A DNA stretch of 64,000 nt from Aegilops tauschii subsp. strangulata (lineage: Eukaryota > Streptophyta > Magnoliopsida > Poales > Poaceae): NCBI RefSeq assembly GCF_002575655.3, contig NC_053038.3, forward strand, positions 144,414,885 to 144,478,884, given 5' to 3'. A program made the translations under genes and the position numbers. The notes beneath the pieces are model-generated. The model was not told the origin of the DNA. It ran no database searches and saw only the letters and a program-made list of their open reading frames with translations. How positions within the stretch are numbered: the stretch's first letter is position 1; every line of letters starts with the position of its first letter. Positions 34,866 through 45,931 of this stretch are shown piece by piece.

Positions 34866-35690
34866 CTAGGACTGAAAGAACTCCGGATATTCGGAACGGA
34901 GGTGGTCCTCGTGCTCCCAGGTGGCTTCTCGGTCGGAATGGTGTGACCACTTCACTTTCAGGAATTTCATAGACTTGTTGCGAGTCTTGCGCTCGGTTTC
35001 TTCAAGAATAGCAACGGGATGCTCATGATAAGACAGATCTTCTTGGAGATCAATCTCTTCGAAGTTGATGGTGCGCTCAGGAATCTTGAAGCACTTGCGA
35101 AGCTGTGACACGTGAAACACATCGTGCACATTTGCGAAGTTGGACGGAAGCTCAAGTTGATAGGCGAGGTCGCCTCTTTTGCCAATGATCTTGAAACGAC
35201 CCACGTATCTAGGGGCAAGCTTCCCTTTGATATCGAAGCGACGAGTCCCTTTCATTGGAGAGACGCGGAAGTAGACATGGTCTCCGATCTCGAAAACCAA
35301 ATCACGGTGCTTGTCATCATAATAGCTCTTCTGACGCGATTGCTCGGCTTTGAGATTCTCACAAATGACTTTCCATATTTCTTTGGCTTCTATGATCAAG
35401 TCGTTGCCAAGAAGTTGGCGTTCACCTATCTCGGACCAATTCAGTGGAGTACGGCACTTCCTGCCATAGAGAATTTCGAATGGGGCCTTGCCCACACTTG
35501 CTTGGAAGTTGTTGTTGTAGTAGAACTCGGCATATGGAAGACAATCTTCCCACTTCATGCCAAAGTAAATGACACAAGCCCTAAGCATATCTTCAAGGAT
35601 TTGATTGACTCGCTCGACTTGGCCACTAGTTTGAGGATGGAAAGCGATGCTAAAGCGAATGTTGGTGCCCATGGCCTTCTGGAAGGAGTT
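34866..35690 (-). pseudogene. Element C integrase C-terminal half and chromodomain-like tail
   Basis: Same frame as the upstream pol segment but separated by a TAG at 35693-35691 (minus). From the ATG at 35672 it is open for 268 codons: catalytic Glu in TSGQVERVNQ, the GKAPFEILYGR block, the SH3-like GDHVYFRVSPMKG, and LRKCF before a chromodomain-like end (FLKVKWSHHSDREATWEHEDHL). It ends with a TGA at the PPT side. Confidence 0.9.
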
Positions 35691-37583
35691 CTAGAACTTA
35701 GAAGTGAAGATGCTTCCACGATCTGAAGAAATCAATTGTGGAGTGCCGTGCAAGGAGACAATCCTGGAGGTGTATAGCTCTGCCAACTGAGCTGCTGTGA
35801 TAGATTCTTTGATAGGTAGAAAATGAGCCACTTTAGTAAGCTTGTCGATGACAACGAAGATAGCATCATTTCCACGCTTGGACTTAGGAAATCCAGTCAC
35901 GAAGTCCATTTCGATATGATCAAACTTCCATTCTGGAATAGCAAGAGGTTGGAGGAGACCAGCTGGTCGTTGGTGTTCTGCTTTCACCCTTCTGCAGACG
36001 TCACATTCATTAACGAATTGAGCAATTTCTCGCTTCATTCGAGTCCACCAATACGACTGCTTGAGGTCATGGTACATCTTCGTACTTCCAGGATGAATGG
36101 ATAGAAGAGAATTGTGCACTTCATTCATTATGACCTTCCTTATATCACCTTTGGGAACCACAATCCGGTCCTCGAAGAATAAAGTGTCTTTGTCATCAAT
36201 GCAATAACACTTGTATTTGGAAATGCCCTTGTCAATACCACGTTTCACCTTCTTCACCATGGTATCCAGGAGTTGTGCCTCACGAATTTGATCTTCCAAA
36301 GTAGGAGAGACTAGGAGGTTGGCAAGAAAGCCTTGAGGAACAACTTGGAGATTCAGTTTGCGGAAAGCTTCACAAAGGTCCGGTTGGAAGGGCTTGAGGA
36401 TTAAGTTGCTACAATAAGCCTTCCTGCTCAAAGCATCTGCAATGACATTGGCTTTGCCTGGAGTATATTCAATACTCGGATTGTACTCTTGAATCATTTT
36501 GACCCATCGAGTTTGCCTGAGGTTGAGGTTGGGCTGGGTGAAGATATACTTGAGACTCTTGTGATCGGTGAAAATCTCCACTTTCCTTCCCAACAAGAGA
36601 TGTCTCCATGTTATTAATGCATGGACAACTGCCGCCAACTCAAGATCGTGAGTGGGGTAGTTCTTTTTGTTGGGCTTCAACTGAAGAGAGGTATAGGCCA
36701 CAACTTTCTTCTCTTGCATTAACACAGCACCGAGACCTTGAAGAGAAGCATCACAGAAAACTTCGAATGGCTTGGATTCATCAGGAGGAGTTAAGACAGG
36801 AGCTGTGACGAGTTTCTCTTTGAGAGTGTTGAAAGCAACGTCACACTCAGGAGTCCAGACATACTTCACATGCTTCTGGAGGAGGTTGGAAAGAGGCTTT
36901 GCAATCTTAGAGAAATTCTCAACGAATCTTCGGCAATAGCTTGCAAGTCTAAGAAAACTGCGAAGCTGCTTGACATTCTGAGGAGGTTCCCAATTCACAA
37001 CTGCAGACACCTTGTCGGGATTAACAGTGATGCCCTTGGCAGAGATGATATTACCAAGGTAAAGAACTTCATCAAGCCAAAACTCACATTTGGAAAACTT
37101 TGCATAGAATTTATACTCTCTGAGCTTGTCGAGCACCAATCGCAAATGTTTGGCATGATCCTTCTTATTCTTGGAGAAGACCAAGATATCATCAAGATAC
37201 ACCAAGGCGAATTCATTGGTGTAGGGGTTGAAGATGAAGTTCATCATTCGAGAGAACGTTGGAGGAGCATTGACAAGGCCAAAAGACATGACAGTATATT
37301 CATAAGAACCAAAGCTTGTTCTGAATGCTGTCTTGGGAATATCTTCTTCACGAATGTGAATCTGATGATAACCCATCCGGAGGTCAAGCTTGGAGAATAC
37401 TTTAGCACCTTTAAGTTGCTCGAAAACCTCATTGATGTTGGGAAGTGGATACTTGTTCTTTATTGTTTTCTTGTTCAATGGACGGTAATCAACGGAAAGT
37501 CGGTCCGTGCCATCCTTCTTCTGGACAAAAAGAACTCCACAACCCCATGGAGATGAACTCGGTCTGATCAGACCCAGACGCTC
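35691..37583 (-). pseudogene. Element C RT, RNase H and integrase N-terminal half
   Basis: Frame directly following the TAA at 37586-37584; RT begins with a [14 protein letters not shown] block in the untranslated-looking part before the Met at 37478. Catalytic YLDD in [12 protein letters not shown], RNase [17 protein letters not shown], zinc-finger HHCC with [12 protein letters not shown], integrase Asp in [10 protein letters not shown] and Asp in ISSDRGSIF. It ends at the TAG (35693-35691) where TGG would give the usual FTSKFW; the G-to-A is a C-to-T at CAG on the + strand. Confidence 0.92.
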
Positions 37584-38876
37584 TTATTCATCGAGCTGTT
37601 TCTTCAATTCTTTCAGCTCCTTGGGTCCAAGCTTATATGGACGCTTGCAAACGGGTTCCGTGCCAAGCTCAAGATCGATAACGAATTCAACTGGCCGGTG
37701 AGGAGGCATACCCGGAAGCTCATCTGGATGGTACTCACAAACGACTGGAATCTGAGAGATTGCGTCTAGCTCGCCCTTCTCATTGAGAGAGAATAACCGA
37801 ATGGTCTCATCACGAGCGGCATAGATGATGACATCCTCAGAACAGTGTGTCAATTGAATTTCCCTGGCAGCACAATCAAGTTGAGCCTTGTGCTTAGAAA
37901 GCCAGTCCATCCCGAGAATTAGATCAATATCCGAGTCACCAAGGACAATTGGAGAAGACAAAAATTTATAGTTGCCCATCTTGATAGAGACATCCCGAAC
38001 CAAGGAGCTTGCATTCATGAATTTACCCAGAGAGAAAACTGATAACGGTCTAGGAAAATCTTGAAAAACCAACTCATGCTTAGATGCAAAAGGTCTTGAG
38101 ATGAAACTAAGCAATGCACCAGTATCAAATAAAACTTTTGCAAGAATATCATTAGCTGAGAGATTACCCATTATCACATCAGTAGATTCCTCCGCTTGAG
38201 CTGCATTCATCATGTTCACCTTTGTAGACTTGGGATTATACTTGACCACTACATTGCTGGAAGATCTCACAGGAGGAGGAGGCGGAAGGCGCCTTTGGTT
38301 GAAGCACTTGTTAGCATAGTGACCTTTCTGCTGACATTTGTTGCAAGTCACCTCTGAGAGCGGACGATGATAAGGAGCATTCGACCTTGGAGCTTGATTC
38401 TGAGACTTTTTCTGATAGCCAGGGTTGGGTGGGTGGGAAGATCCATGGCCACCTTTGTTCTTCTGCTGGAAAGGCTGACAAAACGGAGGAAGAGGAGGCA
38501 ACCAGAACTTCTGTTGCTTAGCTGCCACTAGTGAGGAAGAAGAAGACTGAACTGCGTCCCTGACTCTCTTCTTAGAAGCCTCACACTTGATCTGAGCAGC
38601 TTCTTGCTTCAGTGCCATGTTGTAGAATTCATCATACTTGGTCGGCTCAAAAAGCACGAGAGCTAATTGCAGATCTTCTCTGAGGCCACCTCTGAATTGA
38701 TAAATCATGCTCTTTTCATCAGGGACGTCTTGCTTAGCGAAGCGAGCGAGCTTCTGAAACTGGGTATTGTATTGATACACGGACATGCTGCCTTGCTTGA
38801 GATTGCGGAACTCCTCACGCTTGCTCTCAACAACACTGTGGAATGTGGTGAGCTTTGAAGTCTCGGCGGAAATCAT
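37584..38876 (-). pseudogene. Element C Gag C-terminal part and protease
   Basis: Contains the retrotransposon Gag helical block (REEFRNLKQGSMSVYQYN), a Pro-rich linker, the CCHC knuckle CNKCQQKGHYANKC, and the protease active site VLFDTGALLSFIS with ILGMDWL further on. It ends at TAA 37586-37584 in QLDE, after which the same frame continues into RT, so a single nonsense codon separates them. Its first 15 codons overlap the previous gag ORF in another frame. Confidence 0.9.
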
Positions 38877-39306
38877 CCCAGGTAATCACACGACCTCCTC
38901 TGGAATCTTTGTATTGTTGATACCACTCGGCAGCTTGATCCTTGAGTTGAAAAGAAGCAAACTTGACAAAGTCCTCAGGCCTGACATTGCTACATTCAAA
39001 ATGCTTGTTGATGTCCACGAGCCAATCATCGGCGTCTGTGGCCTCGGCACAGTAGCTGAAAGACTTCGGCTGATTTGCAAGGAACTGGTTGAGGGTAGCG
39101 AAGTGAGGCTGATTGTTGCCTTGGCCTTGATTTCCTTGGTTTCCTTGCCCTTGGGTGCGCTCTTGCAAGAGTTGCAAAATCATCTGGGCATTGGCGTTGG
39201 TGGCTTCCATGACAGCTTGCCATGCCTCCGGAGGCGGGGGAGGTGGCGGAGGGTTCGCCTGACTCCCATCATTGCGTTCCGGATTCTGACGTGTTGGCGG
39301 AGCCAT
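38827..39306 (-). pseudogene. gag: Element C Gag N-terminal part
   Basis: ATG at 39306 (MAPPTRQNPERN). Pro-rich run, then EAWQAVMEATNANAQMILQLLQ, a Gln/Gly-rich stretch, and the capsid start SYCAEATDADDWLVDINKHFE through DFRRDFKAHHIPQ. The frame then fails at about 38835 and the reading resumes in the next ORF; a two-base loss in an AG repeat would explain it (inference). Extension upstream of the ATG to 39519 is leader. Confidence 0.88.
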
Positions 39307-40447
39307 CCTAAAGAGGGTGACATCCGTTAGCATCTTGATAGACAGATAGGCAAGTTGAATCAACGTATAGAAATTGCAACATATAGTCTTCACAATAAAC
39401 ATTCGAACGAGGATGAACGAATGAATTCCATAGTAAATCATCACACTTACATAAGTTGAGAAGCCACTTAGAGAAAGGTATGGAATCAACATTTGACTTC
39501 GAAGCAACTCGAATACCACAACTCAAAACAAAACAAAGGATTGGCTTGCAGAATAAGCCGGAACAAACATATGATAGAGATTTCGTCCGAAGTTTTCGTG
39601 GTGGGGCCCACACGGGCTCGATCGTATAGCACCATCATGTACAAGGCAGTGCACATGACACACGAAGCATCCCCGAGTCAGCATAGCCAAGGACACTTTA
39701 AGACATAACGAGACCACTGTGAAACCAATCGTGGATAGGGGGACCACTAGACGTCGAACCCCAATCTCATATCATGCATCTGTCGGAAAGATATCCTAGG
39801 AGCTACTCGAATTCCCACTTATAAACTCCCGAAACTTTCTAGTTATGCAATCAGGTGTTGGGGATACAGGGGACGCAATATATCTCACCCAAACTAACAA
39901 TACCTAGATCCAGCCGTATCCATCCTTCAACACATAACCAAGAAACCTTCGGAAATCATTTACCTCAACCTTCGAAAAGCATCCGTTATATGAGTTATGG
40001 CAATACTCCCGAACTCCCGCCCCAGTACTGGGTGGCGTCGAGGTGATCTCACCAACAACTGCATAAAAGAGATTTTCGATGTCGGCGAAACTCAGGTATT
40101 CCAGAACTGCAACGATAAAATTGTGACGACAACACCTCGGAGCTCAACTCCCCGGGACACTACCACAACCCCTAAATGTCAGGAGGCACCAAGAACAATG
40201 TTCTCGTCACAAAATCATCGGAACGATTCCAAGATACCTGCGTGATCCTAAAATATTTTTTAGTAAAATTTGAGGAGAGGAGAGTCAAAACTTCTACGTC
40301 AGGGGGCCTCACCAGAGCGACGAAGGGACTGAGGAGTAAAAAGAATCCTACTCTCCGATATATATAATCCTAAGACTCAAAACATTTTTTTCTAGACTCA
40401 ACAACGCCAGCGATTCGATCAAGCAGGGGGCCTCCTAAGTCGGGGAT
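39307..40447 (-). other. 5' leader of element C
   Basis: About 1.1 kb between the primer site and gag ATG with no convincing ORF on either strand. Long leaders occur in this type of element, where packaging signals may lie. Confidence 0.65.
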
Positions 40448-40463
40448 GGCTCTGATTACCAAC
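40448..40463 (-). other. Primer binding site of C (Met type, one inserted base)
   Basis: On minus GTTGGTAATCAGAGCC next to the LTR end. It matches the initiator-Met site TGGTATCAGAGC except for one additional A. Confidence 0.75.
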
Positions 40464-40464
40464 T

Positions 40465-43400
40465 TGGCACGCCCATGATGCGGCTATATCTCCCACGTGT
40501 CGAGGCACGACTTGGAGGCATAACCGCATGGTGGTTTTGTCGCAAGAAGGGTCATCTTCACACAATCCCATGTAATGAACAGGATAAAGAGTTGGCTTAC
40601 AATCGCCACTTCACACAATACATAAATTAAACATACATCATTCAGAGTAAAAGCAAGTTCCGAGTACGGAACCGAAATAAAAGAAGACAACCCCAAATGC
40701 TAGATCCCTGATCGTCCCAACAGGGCTTCACTACTGATCATCAGGGAATGAAACATAGTAACGACCAAGTTCCACGTCGAACTCCCACTTGAGCTCGATT
40801 GCGTCACCTGCACTGGTATCGTCGGCACCTGCAACTGTTTTGGTATAATCTGTGAGTCATGAGGACTCAGCAATCGCACACCTGCGAGATCAAGACTATT
40901 TAAGCTTATAGGAAGGATGAGGTAATGAGGTGGAGCTGCAGCAAGCACTAAGCATATATGGTGGCTAACATACGCAAATAAGAGCGAGAAGAGGAGCAAC
41001 GCAACGGTCGCGAAGTTAGAAGTGATCAAGAAGTGATCCTGAAACTGCTTACTTTCATACATAACCCAAACCGTGTTCACTTCCCGGACCCCGCCGAAAA
41101 GAGACCATCACGGCTACACACGCGGTTGATGTATTTTAATTAAGTCAAGTGTCCAGTTCTCTACAACCGGATATTAACAAATTCTCATCTGCCACATAAC
41201 CGCGAGCACGGCTTTCGAAAGATAATACCCTGCAGGGGTGTCCCAACTTAGCCCATCACAAGCTCTCACGGTCAACGAAGGATATTCCTTCTGCCCGGAA
41301 GACCCGATCAGACTCGGAATCCCGGTTACAAGACATTTCGACAATGGTAAAACAAGACCAGCAAAGCCGCCCGAATGTGCCGACAAATCCCGATAGGAGC
41401 TGCACATATCTCATTCTCAGGGCACACCGGATGGGCCAGACGTCGAGTTGGCATAGACCCTAGTTGCCCAGGGGGTGCCGGACATCGCCCAGGTTTGGAC
41501 TAGCACTCGAAGGAGCACTGGCCCGGGGGTTAAAAAAAGATGACCCTCGGGCTTGCGAAAACCCAAGGGAAAAAGGCTTAGGTAGGCAAATGTAAAACCA
41601 AGGTTGGGCCTTCCTGGAGGAGTTTTATTCAAGGCGAATTGTCAAGGGGGTCCCATAAATCACCCAACCACGTAAGGAACGCAAAATCAAGGAACATAAC
41701 ACCGGTATGGCGGAAACTAGGGCGGCAAGAGTGGAACAAAACACCAGGCGTAAGGCCGAGCCACCCACCCTTTACCAAGTATATAGATGCATTAATTAAG
41801 TAAGAGATATGTGATATCCCAAAATACCCAAGTTCCAACATGGAACCAACTTCATCTTCACCTGCAACTAACAACGCTATAAGAGGGGCTGAGCAAAAGC
41901 GGTAACTTAGCCAAACAACGGTTTGCTAGGAAAGGATGGTTAGAGGCTTGACATGGCAACATGGGGGGGCATGATATAGCTAGTGGTAGGTAGGGCAGCA
42001 TAGCAATAGAGCGAACAGCTAGCAAGCAAAGATAGAAATGATATCAAGGGTATGGTCATCTTGCCTGCAAAGTTCTCAGAGTTGTCGAAAGCTTGATCCT
42101 CGTAAGCGTTCTCAACAGGTTCCTCATAAGCGTTCTCGTCTCCCGGCTCTACCCAAAGCAAGAACACAAGCAAAGGACCAACAAACAATCACAGGCAATG
42201 CACAAGCAACATGATGCAATACATGGCATGATATGCGAGATTTGATATGCAATGCATATGCGTGCTCCGGAAGGGAAAAGATGAACAATGCATCAAATTG
42301 GCAAACCAAGTATGTCGCTGGAAAGATGAGATGATTTCGGTTGAAATCGATATAAGGATCACCGGAATCGGATGCACGGTTTGCAAATGACAAGCCAAAC
42401 AATGATGGCACAATTCTGCGATTAACAGCACAATGCCACTTAGTATGCAACAAGAAACTAAGCTACTGTACTCTGACATAACAACAAGGCATATGACAGT
42501 GATGTACTCAAGATGCTTGACAAAACATGAACACTGAGCTATGGCTAAATCACACGAGAGCTGGTTCAAACAAGCATGGCACAACTGCAAAAAATATCAG
42601 CTTCACAGACAGTGAAAATACTAACATGCCAGAAATAACATCAAAAAGCCATGTTTAGAGCAAGCAAACAGCATCCTACATGAACATATCATAGCAAATC
42701 CAGGTATTGAATAAATCCACTAAATGCATAGAACAGAAGTACCTTACTGATCATAAGCCAAAAAGGCACAGAAGATATGATGGCACCCATGTAAACATAG
42801 CAAGTTTTATTGCCAGAAATGCTCGATTCACTCATCACAAGGCATTGCAAGACAAGATAAGCATATAATCAGCAAGAAGACATGTTCAAGAAACCAACCA
42901 TGGCAAGAACAAGCTCATAGCATGCAAGGATCAACTACAACAACCTTGGCAAAATTGATTAACATGTAAACAATCTGCCAGGAACATTTTATAGCAAAAG
43001 TAGAGCAAGAATGAGACATGCTAGGGCACTCCATAATTGCAAACAGGGGCATCGATGGATAGAGCACATCTATATGTCCAAAACATCCTTACTAAACATA
43101 CTGAAAAGAAGGATGGATCTCACCGTAGCAGCATGGATACATGGCATAAAAATATCAGCAGAGCAATGACTTGGTGAAATTTCTGAGTCCCTGAAATCAG
43201 CAATATCACGAGAGCTACTTTGCATGCTCTTGCTAGTCACCACATTGATCACAAAAATACATGGCATACACCCCTCTAAAGATGGCATGGCATAGCCCAA
43301 AACACATGTAGAGCTCATGCCCATATGAAGCACCCAATAAATGTAGCAAAAAATGACAAATGCTCATAACCTGATAAGAATCAGCACCTAACATTTTATA

Positions 43401-44691
43401 GCACTCTTGCATCAACAATTTGGGCATCAAGATGGACTCAAACAAGCATATAACAATGGAACAAAATGAATAGCACATCATGATGAACATTTTGACAAAT
43501 TATATGCACAAATCGGAGCACCGAGCATGGAGATATGACATGATGAATAGGGCATAAAAATAATAGAAAGCTCCGGGACTTGGTGGAATTTCACCTACGC
43601 GAAAGTCAACGCGGGACGGGGTGGTCCGAGACGGAGTGGATCGGGACGCGGGGAGGCTGTTTGGTACGAGGAGCGGCTGGATCTCGTCCACCCAATGAGA
43701 TCTCGTCGGAGTTGAGGGAGACGGCGGCCGGAGTCGACGAAGCTCGCCGGAGAGGACGAGGGAGGAGCGGATCCGGGGCGGCGGGGTCGCGGGCGCGCAG
43801 CAGGGCAGCGGTCTCCGGCGCGGACGGCGGCGAGGTCGGCGCTCGCCGGCGGCGCGGGCGAGGAAGGTCGCGGGGGCGGCGACCGGGGCGCGGGCGGCGG
43901 CGGACGGCGGGGCCGATGTGCTCCGGCGAGCTCCCGGGCGGCGGAGGGAGCGGCGCAGCGCTCGGGTGCCGGCGCGTGGGCGCGGCCCGGCGTGGCCCGA
44001 CGGCGGGCCGGCAATGGGCCTCGGGCGGGCCCGGCGGGGATGTGGGCGCGGGGACACGTGGCGCGACGCCAGGCGCGGGGCGGCGACGTGATTTGTCCGG
44101 CCGGACCGGACGTGTCCGGCGGCGCGAGGTGGAAGAAGGCTAGTGTTTCGCCCGAATTTTGGAGGGGGTGCACATATTTATACCTAGAAGGAGGTGGGAT
44201 TGTCCAAATGGAGTGCGGTTTTCGGCCATGCGATCGTGATCGAACGGCCGAGAGGATGGAGGACTTGGAGGGTTGTTGGGCTGCAGCACACACGAGGCCT
44301 TTACGGTTCCCCGGTTAACCGTTGGAGTATCCAACGGACTCCAAATGCCACGAGACTTGACAGGCGGTCTACCGGTGGTGTATCAAGGCCGCTTGGCAAA
44401 TCCCGGTCCATTCCGAGAATGTTTAATGCCTGCACATGAAAAGAGGCAAAAGGGGGCGCCGGAGGACATAGGAGTGTCGGATTGCAAAATGGACAATAGG
44501 GAAAATGCTCGGACGCATGAGACGAACACGTATGCAAATGAGATGCACATGATGACATGATATGAAATGCATGACATGGACAAAATGCAAAAACGAAGAC
44601 AAAACCCAACCACGAGGGAATCTCATAACTTAACGCCGAAAATGGCAAGAGTCGGAGTACAAATATGGTAAGTTACATCCGGGGCGTTACA
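40465..44691 (-). repeat. 5' LTR of element C (4227 bp)
   Basis: On + from TGGCACGCCC to GCGTTACA. In the first 205 bases I count about six substitutions and one 6 bp indel versus the left LTR. It carries extra blocks at about 42695-42760, 43000-43100 and 43155-43260 and lacks others. TATAAATA lies on minus at 44182-44175. Confidence 0.93.
44175..44182 (-). promoter_or_regulatory. TATA box of C 5' LTR
   Basis: TATAAATA on the minus strand (GGTATAAATATGTGCACC). The corresponding site in the left LTR reads GTACAAATATG, so only the promoter-proximal LTR keeps the consensus. Confidence 0.65.
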
Positions 44692-44696
44692 CAAAT
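44692..44696. repeat. TSD CAAAT, right copy (element C)
   Basis: CAAAT directly after the right LTR of C; with one copy removed the S extra ORF reads on in the same frame. Confidence 0.92.
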
Positions 44697-45409
44697 GTTG
44701 GACTTTCTCCGTTTGAGCTGAAGCCTTATGCACCTTGGATTATGAGATTCCTCAGGACAAGCTCTTCACTCAAATATAAGGCTGATTTTCAGAATCACCT
44801 CAGCTACTTGCCCCCGATTGAAGTCCTCAAGCAGACCTATTCCTTAGCTGATGAAAAGGGCAAGGCTCCAGCTATTATTGATGATGGCATTCGCCCATTG
44901 GATGGTCAGTTTCGCAAAGCTGCATCATATTGCACCAATGATGACTCTACCACTCATGATTCTGCTGCCCATGCCTCCAAGCCAAATCCACAAACTACTG
45001 CTCCTCGTGTGATGACTGACCGTGAGCTTCTGCTAAGTCTTCACCAGAAGGTGGATCGAAACCATTAATGGGTTAAGCGTCAGTTTGGTTCAATTCTTCA
45101 CAACATGACTGCTACACACAATGCAGTGAAGAAAAACCATTACTACCTCCATGAAGTCTTCCATCGCACCTGGGCTATTCTGTCACATGTATATGGTGAA
45201 GAAGATCTGAAGAACATGGGTCTCAAGGAGGACTTTGACTGGTCTGCACCTCCACCGAAGAAATACAAGAAGGTCAAGGTTCCTTCCTTGGTGGCCAGCT
45301 CCTATCTTCATCGCGTGACACCGACGAGCATGAAGACTTGGACGACACTGCAGCAGGCCCTACATCAACAAACGACCCCAACAACACTGGCGCTCCTTCA
45401 TCAACTTGA
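44697..45409 (+). pseudogene. Element S extra ORF, 3' part
   Basis: Continues the frame from 30885: LSPFELKPYAPWIMRF, then NHLSYLPPIEVL, a charged linker, TAA at 45066-45068, a helical block (FHRTWAILSHVYGEEDL), and after one indel near 45305 an acidic, Asn/Thr-rich end at TGA 45407-45409. With the 5' part it gives an ORF of about 1,200 codons. Function unknown. Confidence 0.7.
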
Positions 45410-45931
45410 TATTCTTCAGGGGCGTTAGTCCTCATTTTCGATCATTTCTGTCATTCGATGACAAAGGGGGAGAAATTTGAGTTAGTCTTCAAGCGGGTCT
45501 ATCTTATATGGGCGTTTTTTTCTTAAGTTACAACTCTCGTTCTTCTGATGACTTTGCTGGATCGAGTTGTAAACTTAAACTATATGGTGGCCTCATACTT
45601 TTAATGTGATTTTCTGCATGCTTATTCCTTGCTAATGTTAATGCACGCATGCTGAATTACATCAGTCACCATATTTCATCATGCATTTCAAATTCCTCAT
45701 ATTATATGTCAAATGCGTGTATGAATTACAAGATATAGGGGGAGATCTCCATGATTCAACTCTTCAAGTGTGCATTGCTTCAAAAGCAAATTCCTCACTA
45801 TGCACATTTTCAGGGGGGAGTTCTTCTATATCTTGCAATCAAATTCCTCAATATCAGTATTTACACTTCATATGTTTATCCCCGTTGAAAACTTAACCTA
45901 TATTGTTATCAATCACCAAAAAGGGGGAGAT
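45410..45931 (+). other. S 3' region with repeated polypurine tracts
   Basis: Four G-rich purine tracts: AAAGGGGGAGAAA (about 45458), ATAGGGGGAGAT (about 45736), AGGGGGGAG (about 45811) and AAAAAGGGGGAGATTG (45918-45931), the last abutting the LTR. Repeated PPTs upstream of the 3' LTR are a described Sirevirus trait. No gene here. Confidence 0.85.

Larger units (their letters stand above)
30886..44691 (-). mobile_element. Element C: minus-strand Ty3/gypsy chromovirus with about 4 kb LTRs, nested in S
   Basis: LTRs 30886-34829 (3', on minus) and 40465-44691 (5', on minus), TSD CAAAT, total 13,806 bp. Internal order on minus: primer site, 1.1 kb leader, gag with CCHC knuckle, protease, RT, RNase H, integrase, chromodomain-like tail, purine-rich tract. 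It inserted in the S extra ORF. I find one gag frameshift and two pol stops, the fewest lesions of the complete elements here, in keeping with being the innermost insertion. Confidence 0.95.

Noticed and set aside
35112..35726. Plus-strand ORF of 204 codons
   Set aside because: Antisense to the element C integrase.
36870..37556. Plus-strand ORF of 228 codons
   Set aside because: Antisense to the element C RT with its catalytic motif.
27849..45409. Envelope protein reading of the S extra ORF
   Set aside because: No signal peptide, no membrane segment; no basis for an envelope call.
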